Source: Glandiceps talaboti (lineage: Eukaryota > Hemichordata > Enteropneusta > Spengelidae). Taken from it: 64,000 nt of DNA. The translations under genes were made by a program, and so were the position numbers. Below the pieces are notes generated by a model. The model had not been told where the DNA came from, did no database searches, and saw nothing but the letters and a program-made list of their open reading frames with translations. The stretch is taken from NCBI RefSeq assembly GCF_964340395.1, contig NC_135565.1, positions 16,504,209 through 16,568,208 on the forward strand. Direction: 5' to 3'. Shown here one piece after another: positions 55,345-64,000 of the stretch (the first letter of the stretch is position 1; every line of letters starts with the position of its first letter).

Positions 55345-55513
55345 TCTGTTCTGTTCTGTTCTGTTCTGTTCTGTTCTGTTCTGTTCTGTTCTGTTCTGTT
55401 TTGTTTTGTTTTGTTTTGTTTTGTTTTGTTTTGTTTTGTTTTGTTTTGTTTTGTTTTGTTTTGTTTTGTTTTGTTTTGTTTTGTTCTGTTCTGTTCTGTT
55501 CTGTTCTGTTCTG
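55275..55513. repeat. (TTTTG)n / (TTCTG)n block repeat
   Basis: Four alternating blocks of TTTTG and TTCTG pentamers. Confidence 0.95.
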
Positions 55514-57127
55514 ACTTTTTTTGGGGTGGGGGTTATGGGTATTTTAAGGTAATTTCTGCTGATCATGAATATATCAATAATATACGACTCGATTTCTTTA
55601 GGTAGGAGACTCTCACTCACAGAAGAACAACGTTGCAAACAAACAATAAACAAACGATACAGAGGTAAATAAAGAAATCGATCCGTGTTTCAATCAGATT
55701 GTGTACATGTAGCATACCACTATCACGTGTTATTGGTTGACAGGTCTTCGAATGATTCGGGCGTGATACAAGATCAAAATGAAAGTGACATGCACGAAAA
55801 GGTTACAAAAAAAGTATAAAATTTTGTTTTCACGATTACGGAGGGGTGTTAACGGAATAGCTTCATTTGATTTCACGGTCGTTTATCTTGTCAATTCTAT
55901 CAAGTGACCCACTGATCACGCTCTTAAATCTTCACCTTTACCCCTTCATTGCATTACATGTATATTTAAGAACAAATATCAAGATATGACTTTTCTATTT
56001 AAAAAATGAAAATATCATCTTTTACATCAAAGTTTTGACATAAATTAACAGACGAGGATTGATTTTATAATTCTGCTCTAGCATGCACTTCAGGTATTCA
56101 AAAAAGTGGGGGGGGGGGCAAGAATTTTGTCCAAATTTTTTGGCCGGAAAATTCTTCTTAGGCCCACAGATTTTACAATAGGCGTAGAACACTGCTCTGT
56201 TTACTGATATGATTTGAGTGAAACGAACACACCTGAGACGAAATGAAATTTCTTAGAACATTGAGAAATAAAATAAAATTCCCACCAGAACAAAAATCTA
56301 GCGCCATATCTGCAAATCCAATCAAGTATAACTTGTAAGTACGTATGAGAACTGAATGTTTTGTCACTCTAATCCAATTTTATTCACCTTCGTGTCTTTA
56401 ACACATAGGTCATATAAATCATCTTGATTCAAGACAGCTAGGGAGCTTAGCAGAAAAATAATTGAACTTTGTGGATTTGGACTTTCTAGTTGCCTAGCAA
56501 CGACTGATTGAGCTAATAAGAAAAATCCCCTTCATGTTTTTCGACAAATGTTTGTCTTCAAGATTTATGTACCAAAACATATAATAGTTGCCATGGAAAC
56601 TATTTTCATGATGTAGAATTTGCATAATATTTGTACTATCAATTCTGGTGATATATATATGCATTTACAATTCTAGTTTTCTCCCGTGAGATATTCTCAT
56701 GTCAAAGGTCACTGATTATGACGTCATCAATGAGACCATAAATGTCAAATCTCCTCATCACTTATTTCTTCAATATATCCTTTATGTTTCAAGGGTCACG
56801 GGGATGGTCAAAGTATTCAAATATATTTATACTGAAATGATAAAAATTGATGGGGGTCAAATTATTTCGTTGGCTGAATTTTTGAATTTTTTTTTTCGAA
56901 CTCATATTCAACGCAAGTAAGTAGTAAGATAGGCCGGGGTCGGAGCGCCCTCATACATCGGCCAACCCCTTTTAAAATTCAAGACCGTCGTTTGAGGGCG
57001 GAGCGACATGCTTATGTCACAGTCGAGTAGATAGGTTGGTGTATTTGCATATGAAATAGAACGAAGTTGTAAAGGACATGCATCACATACCGAATGCTAC
57101 AGATATATATGCACATATATACTATCC

Positions 57128-57590
57128 CAGAGACTTGTCTTGGTGTTACCATCTCATGAAGCTATCCACACCAAGCCAAGTCAAATATATACCAGTTAGA
57201 CTAAGATACGTCGTAACGTTCCACCTCTCACGAGGGGTTGGCCGATGTGTGAGGGCGCCTCGTCACGGCGTACCTTACAGACTATATACGAGTTAGAAGA
57301 AGAGGGTGTATTTTCAATTTAAAACTACCAACACATCTCTGCTAAATCGAAGTGGAGCTTATGTAAACCAATGACGTCATCGCGTCCACACGTGACTTAA
57401 ATTAGTAGGAAGGCCAATTCCATGTGTCCAAAAAGTCAATATAAGATCCACTTAGGTTTTAGCAGAGCTGTTGGTGGTTGCTTCAAATTCAATATATATA
57501 TTCCTGTGCTTCTACATGTGAATGTGTCTGTCTTGACTTGGTGTGGAGCTTCTTGAGATGGTAACACCAAGACAAGTCTGTGGAGTACGT
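57128..57590. mobile_element. Nested fold-back element
   Basis: Outer arms 57128-57190 and 57530-57585 share GACTTGTCTTGGTGTTACC and its complement. Inner arms 57311-57360 and 57441-57495 share CTCTGCTAAA.C and ACTACCAACA. Another inverted pair around GGTTGGCCGATGT (56945 and 57236) overlaps it. Confidence 0.65.
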
Positions 57591-57876
57591 ATTAACACAG
57601 ACACTCATTAAATAATAAATTATACACATTGTATAAATTTATTCATGTTAAATTGGGGAATTGAGGATTTTGTTGAACTTGCCCAATCAATAGACCCCAC
57701 AGTGTCACGTGTAGGGTCTATGCCCGATCACTGTCCTTTTTACGATATGTAATTTATAGATATATGAATAAATTATAAATTATAAATAGGTCCTAAATGA
57801 AGAACATTGACAATGCCAATACAGTCACTGAGTGTATATATGACATTGAATAGCTGGTATTGGTAAAGTGGCACTA

Positions 57877-57984
57877 GAATAGAATAGAATAGAATAGAAT
57901 AGAATAGAATAGAATAGAATAGAATAGAATAGAATAGAATAGAATAGAATAGAATAGAATAGAATAGAATAGAATAGAATAGAA
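57877..57984. repeat. (AGAAT)n pentanucleotide repeat
   Basis: About 21 uninterrupted units. Confidence 0.95.
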
Positions 57985-58084
57985 TTGGAGTGGTGTGTAG
58001 TTGAGCAGAGCGAATGGAGTAAAATAGAAAAGAAAAGGCAAGACGAGAGAGAATAGTGGAGAAGAGAGGGGTACAACAGAAAAT

Positions 58085-58240
58085 GAGAGGAGAGGAGAGA
58101 AGAGAAGAGAAGAGAAGAGAAGAGAAGAGAAGAGAAGAGAAGAGAAAAGAGGAGAGGAGAGGAGAGGAGAGGAGAGGAGGAGAGGAGAGGAGAGGAGAGG
58201 AGAGAAGAGAAGAGAAGGGAAGAGGAGAGGAGAGAAGTCT
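58085..58240. repeat. (AGAAG)n / (AGAGG)n polypurine tract
   Basis: About 155 bp almost entirely purine on the plus strand, with alternating AGAGG and AGAAG blocks. Confidence 0.95.
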
Positions 58241-58682
58241 ACACGAGTCAGTATCTTGATAGAGTCTGTATAATGATCGGTAGAAAGGTCCACACAACAT
58301 ATTAGACACATTAATTACAAAGTATATTTGAGTTTGAAATTTAGAAGTATACAAATATAGATATCTAAATTACTAGTCTCCAAGGACAGTTTACTGTTTT
58401 CAATATGATTTCAAAAGAAATTTACCGCCAGTAAAATTAGTATATTTACATCCCACACGTCTACATTATACCAGTGGTTTATTTATAAATAACTCGAGCT
58501 TTCACTCTGCTTAGTGTTGCACTTTGTGTATACCGCATTTACTTGTCGATATCAATGGGTACGGTCGATACCGAGAGAATATACGTATTAGGCTGATTGG
58601 GGGCTCACTTCTCTTTATGGTGATAACAGAACATATAATGCCAGTTAAATTGAGGGTACATGATAAACAACTATCATTTCAT

Positions 58683-58990
58683 TGAACTTGAGGGCGTGAT
58701 ACAGTCGACGTCAGTAAGCGCATACTACAAGTGACTGACGTCTTTCAGTTTGAGGGCGTACTACAAGTGATGTCACTCAGATTGAGGGCGCACTACAAAG
58801 GATAGTAGTCGAGGGTGCACTTAAAGTGATGTCTTTGAGTTTAAGGACGCACTACAAGTGATGGCATTCAGTTTGAGGGCGCACTACAGAGGATAGTAGT
58901 CAATTTGAGGGCGCACTTAAAGTGATGTCTTTGAGTTTGAGGGCGCACTACAAGTGATGTCATTCAGTTTGAGGGTGCACAACAATCTAT
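58683..58990. repeat. GAGGGCG minisatellite with CRE-like sites
   Basis: About nine units of 28-33 bp. GAGGGCG or a variant is at 58690, 58752, 58783, 58811, 58875, 58906, 58939 and 58971. Most are followed by CACTACAAGTGATGTCA-type sequence. It lies about 280 bp beyond the stop codon of the second tetraspanin. Confidence 0.85.
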
Positions 58991-59134
58991 TGAAGTCAAT
59001 TTCAGCATAGACGTGGGAGAAAGACTCTTTGTCCAGCATTTATATGATTTGAGTGTGTCCTGCAAATGTGATCATTAATATGAAGGTATAATCTAATACC
59101 CATCATGCCAGTCAGTTCAGTCAGGCGTACTTCA

Positions 59135-59142
59135 TGACGTCA
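59135..59142. promoter_or_regulatory. Perfect CRE palindrome TGACGTCA
   Basis: Full ATF/CREB consensus next to the GAGGGCG minisatellite. Whether it is bound is unknown. Confidence 0.35.
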
Positions 59143-59204
59143 GTAAGTTTTAAGGGCGCACAGAAATAACCTAGTGATCACATCCATCTGTCTGAGGGCG
59201 CACC

Positions 59205-59254
59205 ATCCATCCATCCATCATCATCATCATCATCATCATCGTCGTCGTCGTCGT
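59205..59254. repeat. (CCAT)n-(CAT)n-(CGT)n microsatellite
   Basis: It starts 12 bp past the stop codon of the second tetraspanin and matches the codons of its C-terminal Asp run (59275-59286). Confidence 0.9.
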
Positions 59255-59265
59255 GTGAGGGCGCA

Positions 59266-59531
59266 CTATACATATCCATCATCATCGTCTTGACTTTTAC
59301 GAATGTTACAACAAAGAAAGACAGCAAAGATCATTCCAAGAACCTGTAAAACAAAGAAATTCAAAACTTTGTATTAAACACTTGTATTGTTAAAATTCAT
59401 ATACAAATATCCTATGACAATGAAGTTTGTTTGCTTTACTACATGTACATAGTAACTGTCTAGCAATAAATTAGTCAGTGAATTGTTGTTGTTGTTGTTG
59501 TTGTTGCTGCTGCTGCTGTTATTGTTGTTGT

Positions 59532-59591
<60 letters not shown>

Positions 59592-62500
59592 GACATCACC
59601 TGTTTACATGCTTAAAGCTATACAATCTGATGTACACATATGTATAGACGGATAATAAGTCAGAGACTGCGGAGGCTTACCTGAACCAAGCCAACACCAA
59701 TACCAACACCACCCATTATATACAAATTATGTGCAAAGAATTCATATAAAGCTGGCGTACAACCCTGGGAAAACATAAAAAAATACCGATTTCTGATTAT
59801 TAGGCAACAGTAAATATTACAGCTACCTATAGATGGCGCTATTGTTTTCTACAGTTTGGATCTCCGAAGGGTATGAGGGAGGAATTACTGGCAATTAATG
59901 TAGGGAGAGTTACTTTTGTGTTTTCCCTTTCATCTGCAGAGTGACTTGGCTTGTGGAAGAAAAAATTAACGCGGGAAGGGGGTACTTAACTGATGGGCGC
60001 TGACCAGAAACATTTTTTTTTGCCTTTAAAACTCTTTCTACAGTGAGTGCTATGCTACAACGTTCTATAAAGCTTCACATTACATGTTGTTGTTGGCCAG
60101 GAGATCACTAACAGCAATGAGCAAATAGCAATCAGTGAGAAAAAATAACTTATCGCATATGTTCTGTTGTATTCCAACAATTGTCTGTAGGAACGACAAT
60201 CTCAAAACTTTGCCCTCACGGAAGACATTCAGTTTAAATCTGGTTGTATAATTGTGATTCAAAGATATGGATTCGTTTTTGACTTGAGGGATACAAAATT
60301 GCGAAAAATGACGAAAAACAGACACGACGATACCATGCCACGATCTTCAAATTGTAGATCGGCCCTCTGCACTCCTTGAGAGGGGCTGTAAACGTGTTGG
60401 TAGACTCAGATACATTGTGTCACTCCGCCCTCACTGGTCTGCTCTATGTAATGTGATACCCGCCCTCACTGGCCGGCTAGATGTAATGTGATACCCATCC
60501 ACATCTTAAACTAACTCTTTTAATTAGCTTATTTCTGCCGTTTTCGTCTATCGCCCTTTTCTATATTTGTTAACCACAATATCATACAACAAATTTGTAT
60601 GCTAGTTAACCTAGTGTGTTACATAACGGCGCCGAGTGAGGGCGACATACGACATAGTTTGATATTTTACATTTGTGCATTATTGTGAAGCGAAGTGAAT
60701 AATGTTTTCGTTGACATATCGCTATATAAATAAACTAATTCTAAAAAAACCCACCTAATTCTAATATCCATATTATTTTTGAATTGTACATACCGTTAAT
60801 AACGTTAAATACATGTCTACAGTATTTCTATAGTTTGATAGGGTCACGTGATCACCTACCCTTCGGTATATTTCGCCTTCCAACATATGTAAATCCTCAC
60901 AGTTGACATGGCAATAACAAGAATTTGGAATATCCTGAGATGATTTCTGCCAATCACGATAGTCATCAGCACCACAACAATGTAACTGTATGTAAATAAC
61001 AACAATGAACAATTGGAGATTAAACTAATAAATAAACAAACCGGACAAATTGTAAAACTGTGTTACCATAATATGTCAGTGGTTGACAGCAGACATGTCA
61101 ATGGTTGGCCAGTATGATAGGGTATGCCTACAGATGAATCGTGATGGCTGAATGGTTAGGGATTGAGGAAAGCTTCGAATCTGCAAGTTGCAAGTTCAAG
61201 CCTTATCGCCGGCACTGCAGTATGTTTCTGAATGGCTAAAGTCCCTGAACAAGATTTGAACTCCGATTGTATGCTAATTATTAAACCAGTGGTGTAATTG
61301 GGGACCTAGTAGGATAGAGGTAGCAATGTGACTCAATTGATCCTATAAGCGTAAGCTAACTGAGGCTGCAATTGATTGCATGCTCCCAAGGCAGTTGAAG
61401 AAGTTTAAAGGGTGTTGTGCTGTGCCACTATAGGTCCGTGCAAGGGGTAATATTTGTAAAGCACTTTTGGCGAAGAGTGGTATATAAAAACTAATACTTT
61501 GTTCAAATACAGTAATACATCACTTCGAAATATAGTACAATTTGTAAAATATCACGAATTTTAAAATCTGCTAAACTTTTTATGAAATGATAATTTGATG
61601 ACGTACCTTCTGTTGTGTAAAATCAAGAGCGAGTCTTGTAGCTTTGTCAACTGAGTACTTCTCACTGACAGTTTTCGCCGTCTCAGTTTCAAGCAAATTT
61701 TCTAACTCTCCAATATTCAAATAACCCCAGATGCCTCCCGTCACTTGCAGTGAGAATATTAACAGCAAACTGATGAAAAACTGGATATATATGCAAGAGA
61801 AAGACGAATATGACATGTAACAAACCAAAAATGCGTTGTTTTCTGTATATAAACTATACTTTATTACAGTGATCTTTACTAAAATCGCGCCCTCCTGTGA
61901 TACCATGACCCGACATCAATGAAAATCATGTTTTTCACAGTTAAACCACCCAGGTCTGTGCAATCTGTTACGAAGTCACGGTAGTAGTTAGTGACCGATA
62001 AGACTGCTATGAATTACCATTTACGAAAATAGTCCATGCCAGCCGTGAATTTGTGGAAACTATCGCCTGTTTCATGTTAGTGTTCACTTGATCTGTTTGA
62101 ACCATGCAGAAACCAAAACAAAGCTACACTTCAAGATAGCGAGATTGAATAGATAAATTGTCTCAATGATGAAGTGAAGTAACGTGCCACCATTCAGACA
62201 TCATGCAAATGCAGACAGTCATCAAAACATTGGCGCCCACGTGTCTGCGTCTAGTTACAGTGCGCGTGTTTTATCTAATTTCGGCAAAAATATAGCAAGA
62301 AATTGTGATATTGCTAGCAGAACGTGCAGTTTCTATTTGGTTTCTGCGTAGTTGTATCAAACAGAGCTAGTGAACACCAACATGAAATTGGCTGTACAAA
62401 ACTGCGAACATTCAGAGACAGACGTTCTCTGGACAAGTTGCCGATAAATATCACCTGTTCAAATAATAGAGAGTGTAAAGTACGTACATACCAAAACCAA

Positions 62501-62707
62501 TAAACATTTATTTTCTTGTATAGCACCCCAGCAACCACAGAATCCAACCACTGTTACTAAAACTCCGGCTGATATTAGTATATATGTACCATTGTAGTAT
62601 TGCTGAGCTGTGTCGTTCTCTACTGACTGTAGTTGATCTATGTATTTGGTGGCATCCACATCAAAACGAAGCCACAGACCTAGGGCTAGAATTGATAGCC
62701 CTGCAAG
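59266..62707 (-). CDS. Tetraspanin, exons 2-6 (first exon not in window)
   Basis: Minus-strand exons 62492-62707, 61607-61780, 60860-60985, 59681-59764 and 59266-59343. All are phase 0 with GT-AG ends and together encode 225 residues. The first exon seen opens in mid TM1 (LAGLSILALGLWLRFD), exactly where the neighbouring tetraspanin has its intron 1, so a short 5' exon is missing and is probably beyond 64000. TM2 contains GFCGCWGAIQENKCLL. TM3 plus half of the large loop are fused in one exon, unlike the neighbour. The loop has CCG, then SCYC, C and GC, with potential N-glycosylation sites NDT and NGT in the small loop. The tail is IRKSQDDDDGYV, its four-Asp run encoded by a trinucleotide repeat that continues past the stop. 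CD151/CD9-type tetraspanins are the nearest general comparison; no orthologue is assigned. Confidence 0.92.
59485..59590. repeat. (TTG)n microsatellite with a CTG block
   Basis: TTG trinucleotides with four CTG units, in the last intron of the second tetraspanin. Confidence 0.95.
61138..61500 (+). mobile_element. tRNA-derived SINE
   Basis: An RNA polymerase III A-box-like TGGCTGAATGGTTA at about 61146 and a B-box-like AAGTTCAAGCCT about 45 bp on form a tRNA-like head. An unrelated body follows, then a tail GTAAAGCAC...TATATAAAAA resembling L2-type SINE/LINE tails. It lies in the tetraspanin intron between exons 61607-61780 and 60860-60985, antisense to the gene. Confidence 0.65.
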
Positions 62708-62881
62708 CTGTAAACAGAGAACAGGGAAAAAGAAAGTAATTTATAACTTTGGAAATATAGTCAGGACAGCTTGCAAAGAAAAGTTGCCCAGGCCCGTATT
62801 TTGTCTATTTCTTTGCCTGTTACTTTACCCCTTTGTCTCTCTCTCTCTCTCTCTTATTCTCCCTCAGATAGATGGATATAT

Positions 62882-63061
<180 letters not shown>

Positions 63062-63349
63062 GTTGGTGGTGATTAGTTCTATATACATTTTATAGGAATT
63101 CTCACTACAACCATAGTAGAGTCTATGCTACAACATGTTAAATCCCACAACTGTCATTGACAATACATCAATCTGTTCGCGAATACAGCGCCCTCATCGT
63201 CGATAATCTAACTTCTTCACGTAATAGTACTCTGCTCCTACGCGACATTAGTCTAAACGAGTCCACACCACCGGCGACCTAGAGGCCGGGAAAGGACACG
63301 AGTTGAAAGTATCGTGTTCCTAACCACGTAGGTACTCAACCTTGAAAAC

Positions 63350-63425
63350 TGTGTGACAAGACAAGACAAGACAAGATAATGTTTAACTTCGCCCACCAGA
63401 TGGGGATGATCAGCTCTGAATGCGA
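63350..63425 (-). mobile_element. Possible retroelement 3' tail, (TTGTC)n
   Basis: On the minus strand GAAGTTAAACATTATC is followed by TTGTC repeats, the layout of a retroposon tail. No coding part is recognised. Confidence 0.3.
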
Positions 63426-64000
63426 CAACAGCTGTCGGACATATATCTATCGTGACCTCAACACGAAAAGGTCAATGAGAGAACGACGCTTTGCACGGTG
63501 TCTGTCAACAATATTGCCCCGAATGGGTAGTAGGCTATGAATACATTGAATAAATATTTATATGCCGTGATGACGGATCCATACCGAAACCTAGTTTAAC
63601 ATGACGATACATTGTACTGAAGGCATTGTTTTTATGGGTATTTAGACTCAACCACACCCCTCCCCTCTATTTTATTTCTGTTCTCGTGAGCAACTGGGGC
63701 CATCATCAGTCCACACTCACACATTCTATTAAACAAAGGTCATTTACCTAAGCAAATAAAAAATCCACATTTCATTACACACTATTAAACGGCGTTCACA
63801 GGCGGATTTCTATCGTTTTTAGCCCTTCTGGTTGTTGGGAGATATTTGTCTCCAAGCGACATACAACCTCAGCAGCGCTAGCGGTGTTTTTCAAGGGAAA
63901 TGAGTACAGTGTCTTGTTTCTTGATTTTTTTTTATGATGTTTCTTTTTCATGAAGTCTCAGAAAAAAACAAACTGTTGAACAAAAAAGGGAAATTATATG

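Larger units (their letters stand above)
54074..59204. other. Intergenic region between the two tetraspanins
   Basis: It contains microsatellites, a nested fold-back, and scattered GAGGGCG words. No coding exon is recognised; frames at 56699-56920 and 57078-57296 have no family features. Confidence 0.6.

Noticed and set aside
55214-55653. Leu-Phe-Cys and Lys-Gln-Asn repeat frames
   Set aside because: Pentamer repeat open in several frames at once.
57078-57296. 72-residue plus-strand frame
   Set aside because: Overlaps the arms of a fold-back element; no family signal.
57773-58354. 193-residue Ser/Leu/Phe-rich minus-strand frame
   Set aside because: Made almost wholly of (AGAAT)n and the polypurine tract; no family signal.
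61143-61200. A functional tRNA gene
   Set aside because: A- and B-box words are present but there is no cloverleaf acceptor stem, and the sequence continues into a SINE body.

Overview
The window is animal nuclear DNA. It is AT-rich, its genes are split by GT-AG introns, and it is crowded with microsatellites, short inverted-repeat DNA transposons (MITEs) and 5'-truncated LINE ends. The protein families present, the intronless tandem TRIM-NHL pair and the frequent ACATGTA-type words suggest a marine invertebrate, possibly a deuterostome such as an acorn worm or lancelet. The species assignment is an inference with low confidence.

Layout. 1-9.3 kb: no gene recognised; tandem repeats, MITEs, a LINE 3' end and microsatellites. 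9.3-17.2 kb: two intronless TRIM-NHL E3 ligase genes on the minus strand, tandem copies inside a larger duplicated block (about 6.8-12.8 kb and 13.9-18.0 kb). 17.2-20.7 kb: decayed repeats, then an array of 135-bp units. 20.7-36.7 kb: the first two coding exons of a BLTP3/UHRF1BP1-like bridge lipid-transfer protein (minus strand), separated by a 15.7-kb intron full of fold-back elements and degenerate arrays. 36.7-40.2 kb: shared divergent upstream region. 40.2-45.3 kb: a complete six-exon UBE2M (UBC12, NEDD8 E2) gene on the plus strand. 48.5-54.1 kb: a complete seven-exon tetraspanin gene (minus). 54.1-59.3 kb: non-coding DNA with satellites and fold-backs. 59.3-62.7 kb: a second tetraspanin gene (minus), exons 2-6, whose first exon is probably beyond the window. 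62.7-64 kb: microsatellites and unannotated DNA.

The coding exons were assembled by hand from splice sites and protein family patterns. In the three multi-exon gene models every exon length and phase adds up exactly. The genes belong to separate pathways: ubiquitin ligation, inter-organelle lipid transfer, neddylation and membrane-microdomain organisation. They are neighbours rather than a functional cluster.

The most unusual structure is the 135-bp array at 19.73-20.80 kb. Each unit carries the last 60 bp (20 codons) of BLTP3 exon 2 together with its splice donor, so the pre-mRNA would present eight nearly identical donor sites in a row. Other points of note are an exactly shared 433-bp tract between the two TRIM genes (probable gene conversion), a 131-bp (CT)n repeat acting as the polypyrimidine tract of a tetraspanin exon, nested transposons, and a CRE-like minisatellite behind the second tetraspanin gene. 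I found no clear evidence of a wholly new biological system.
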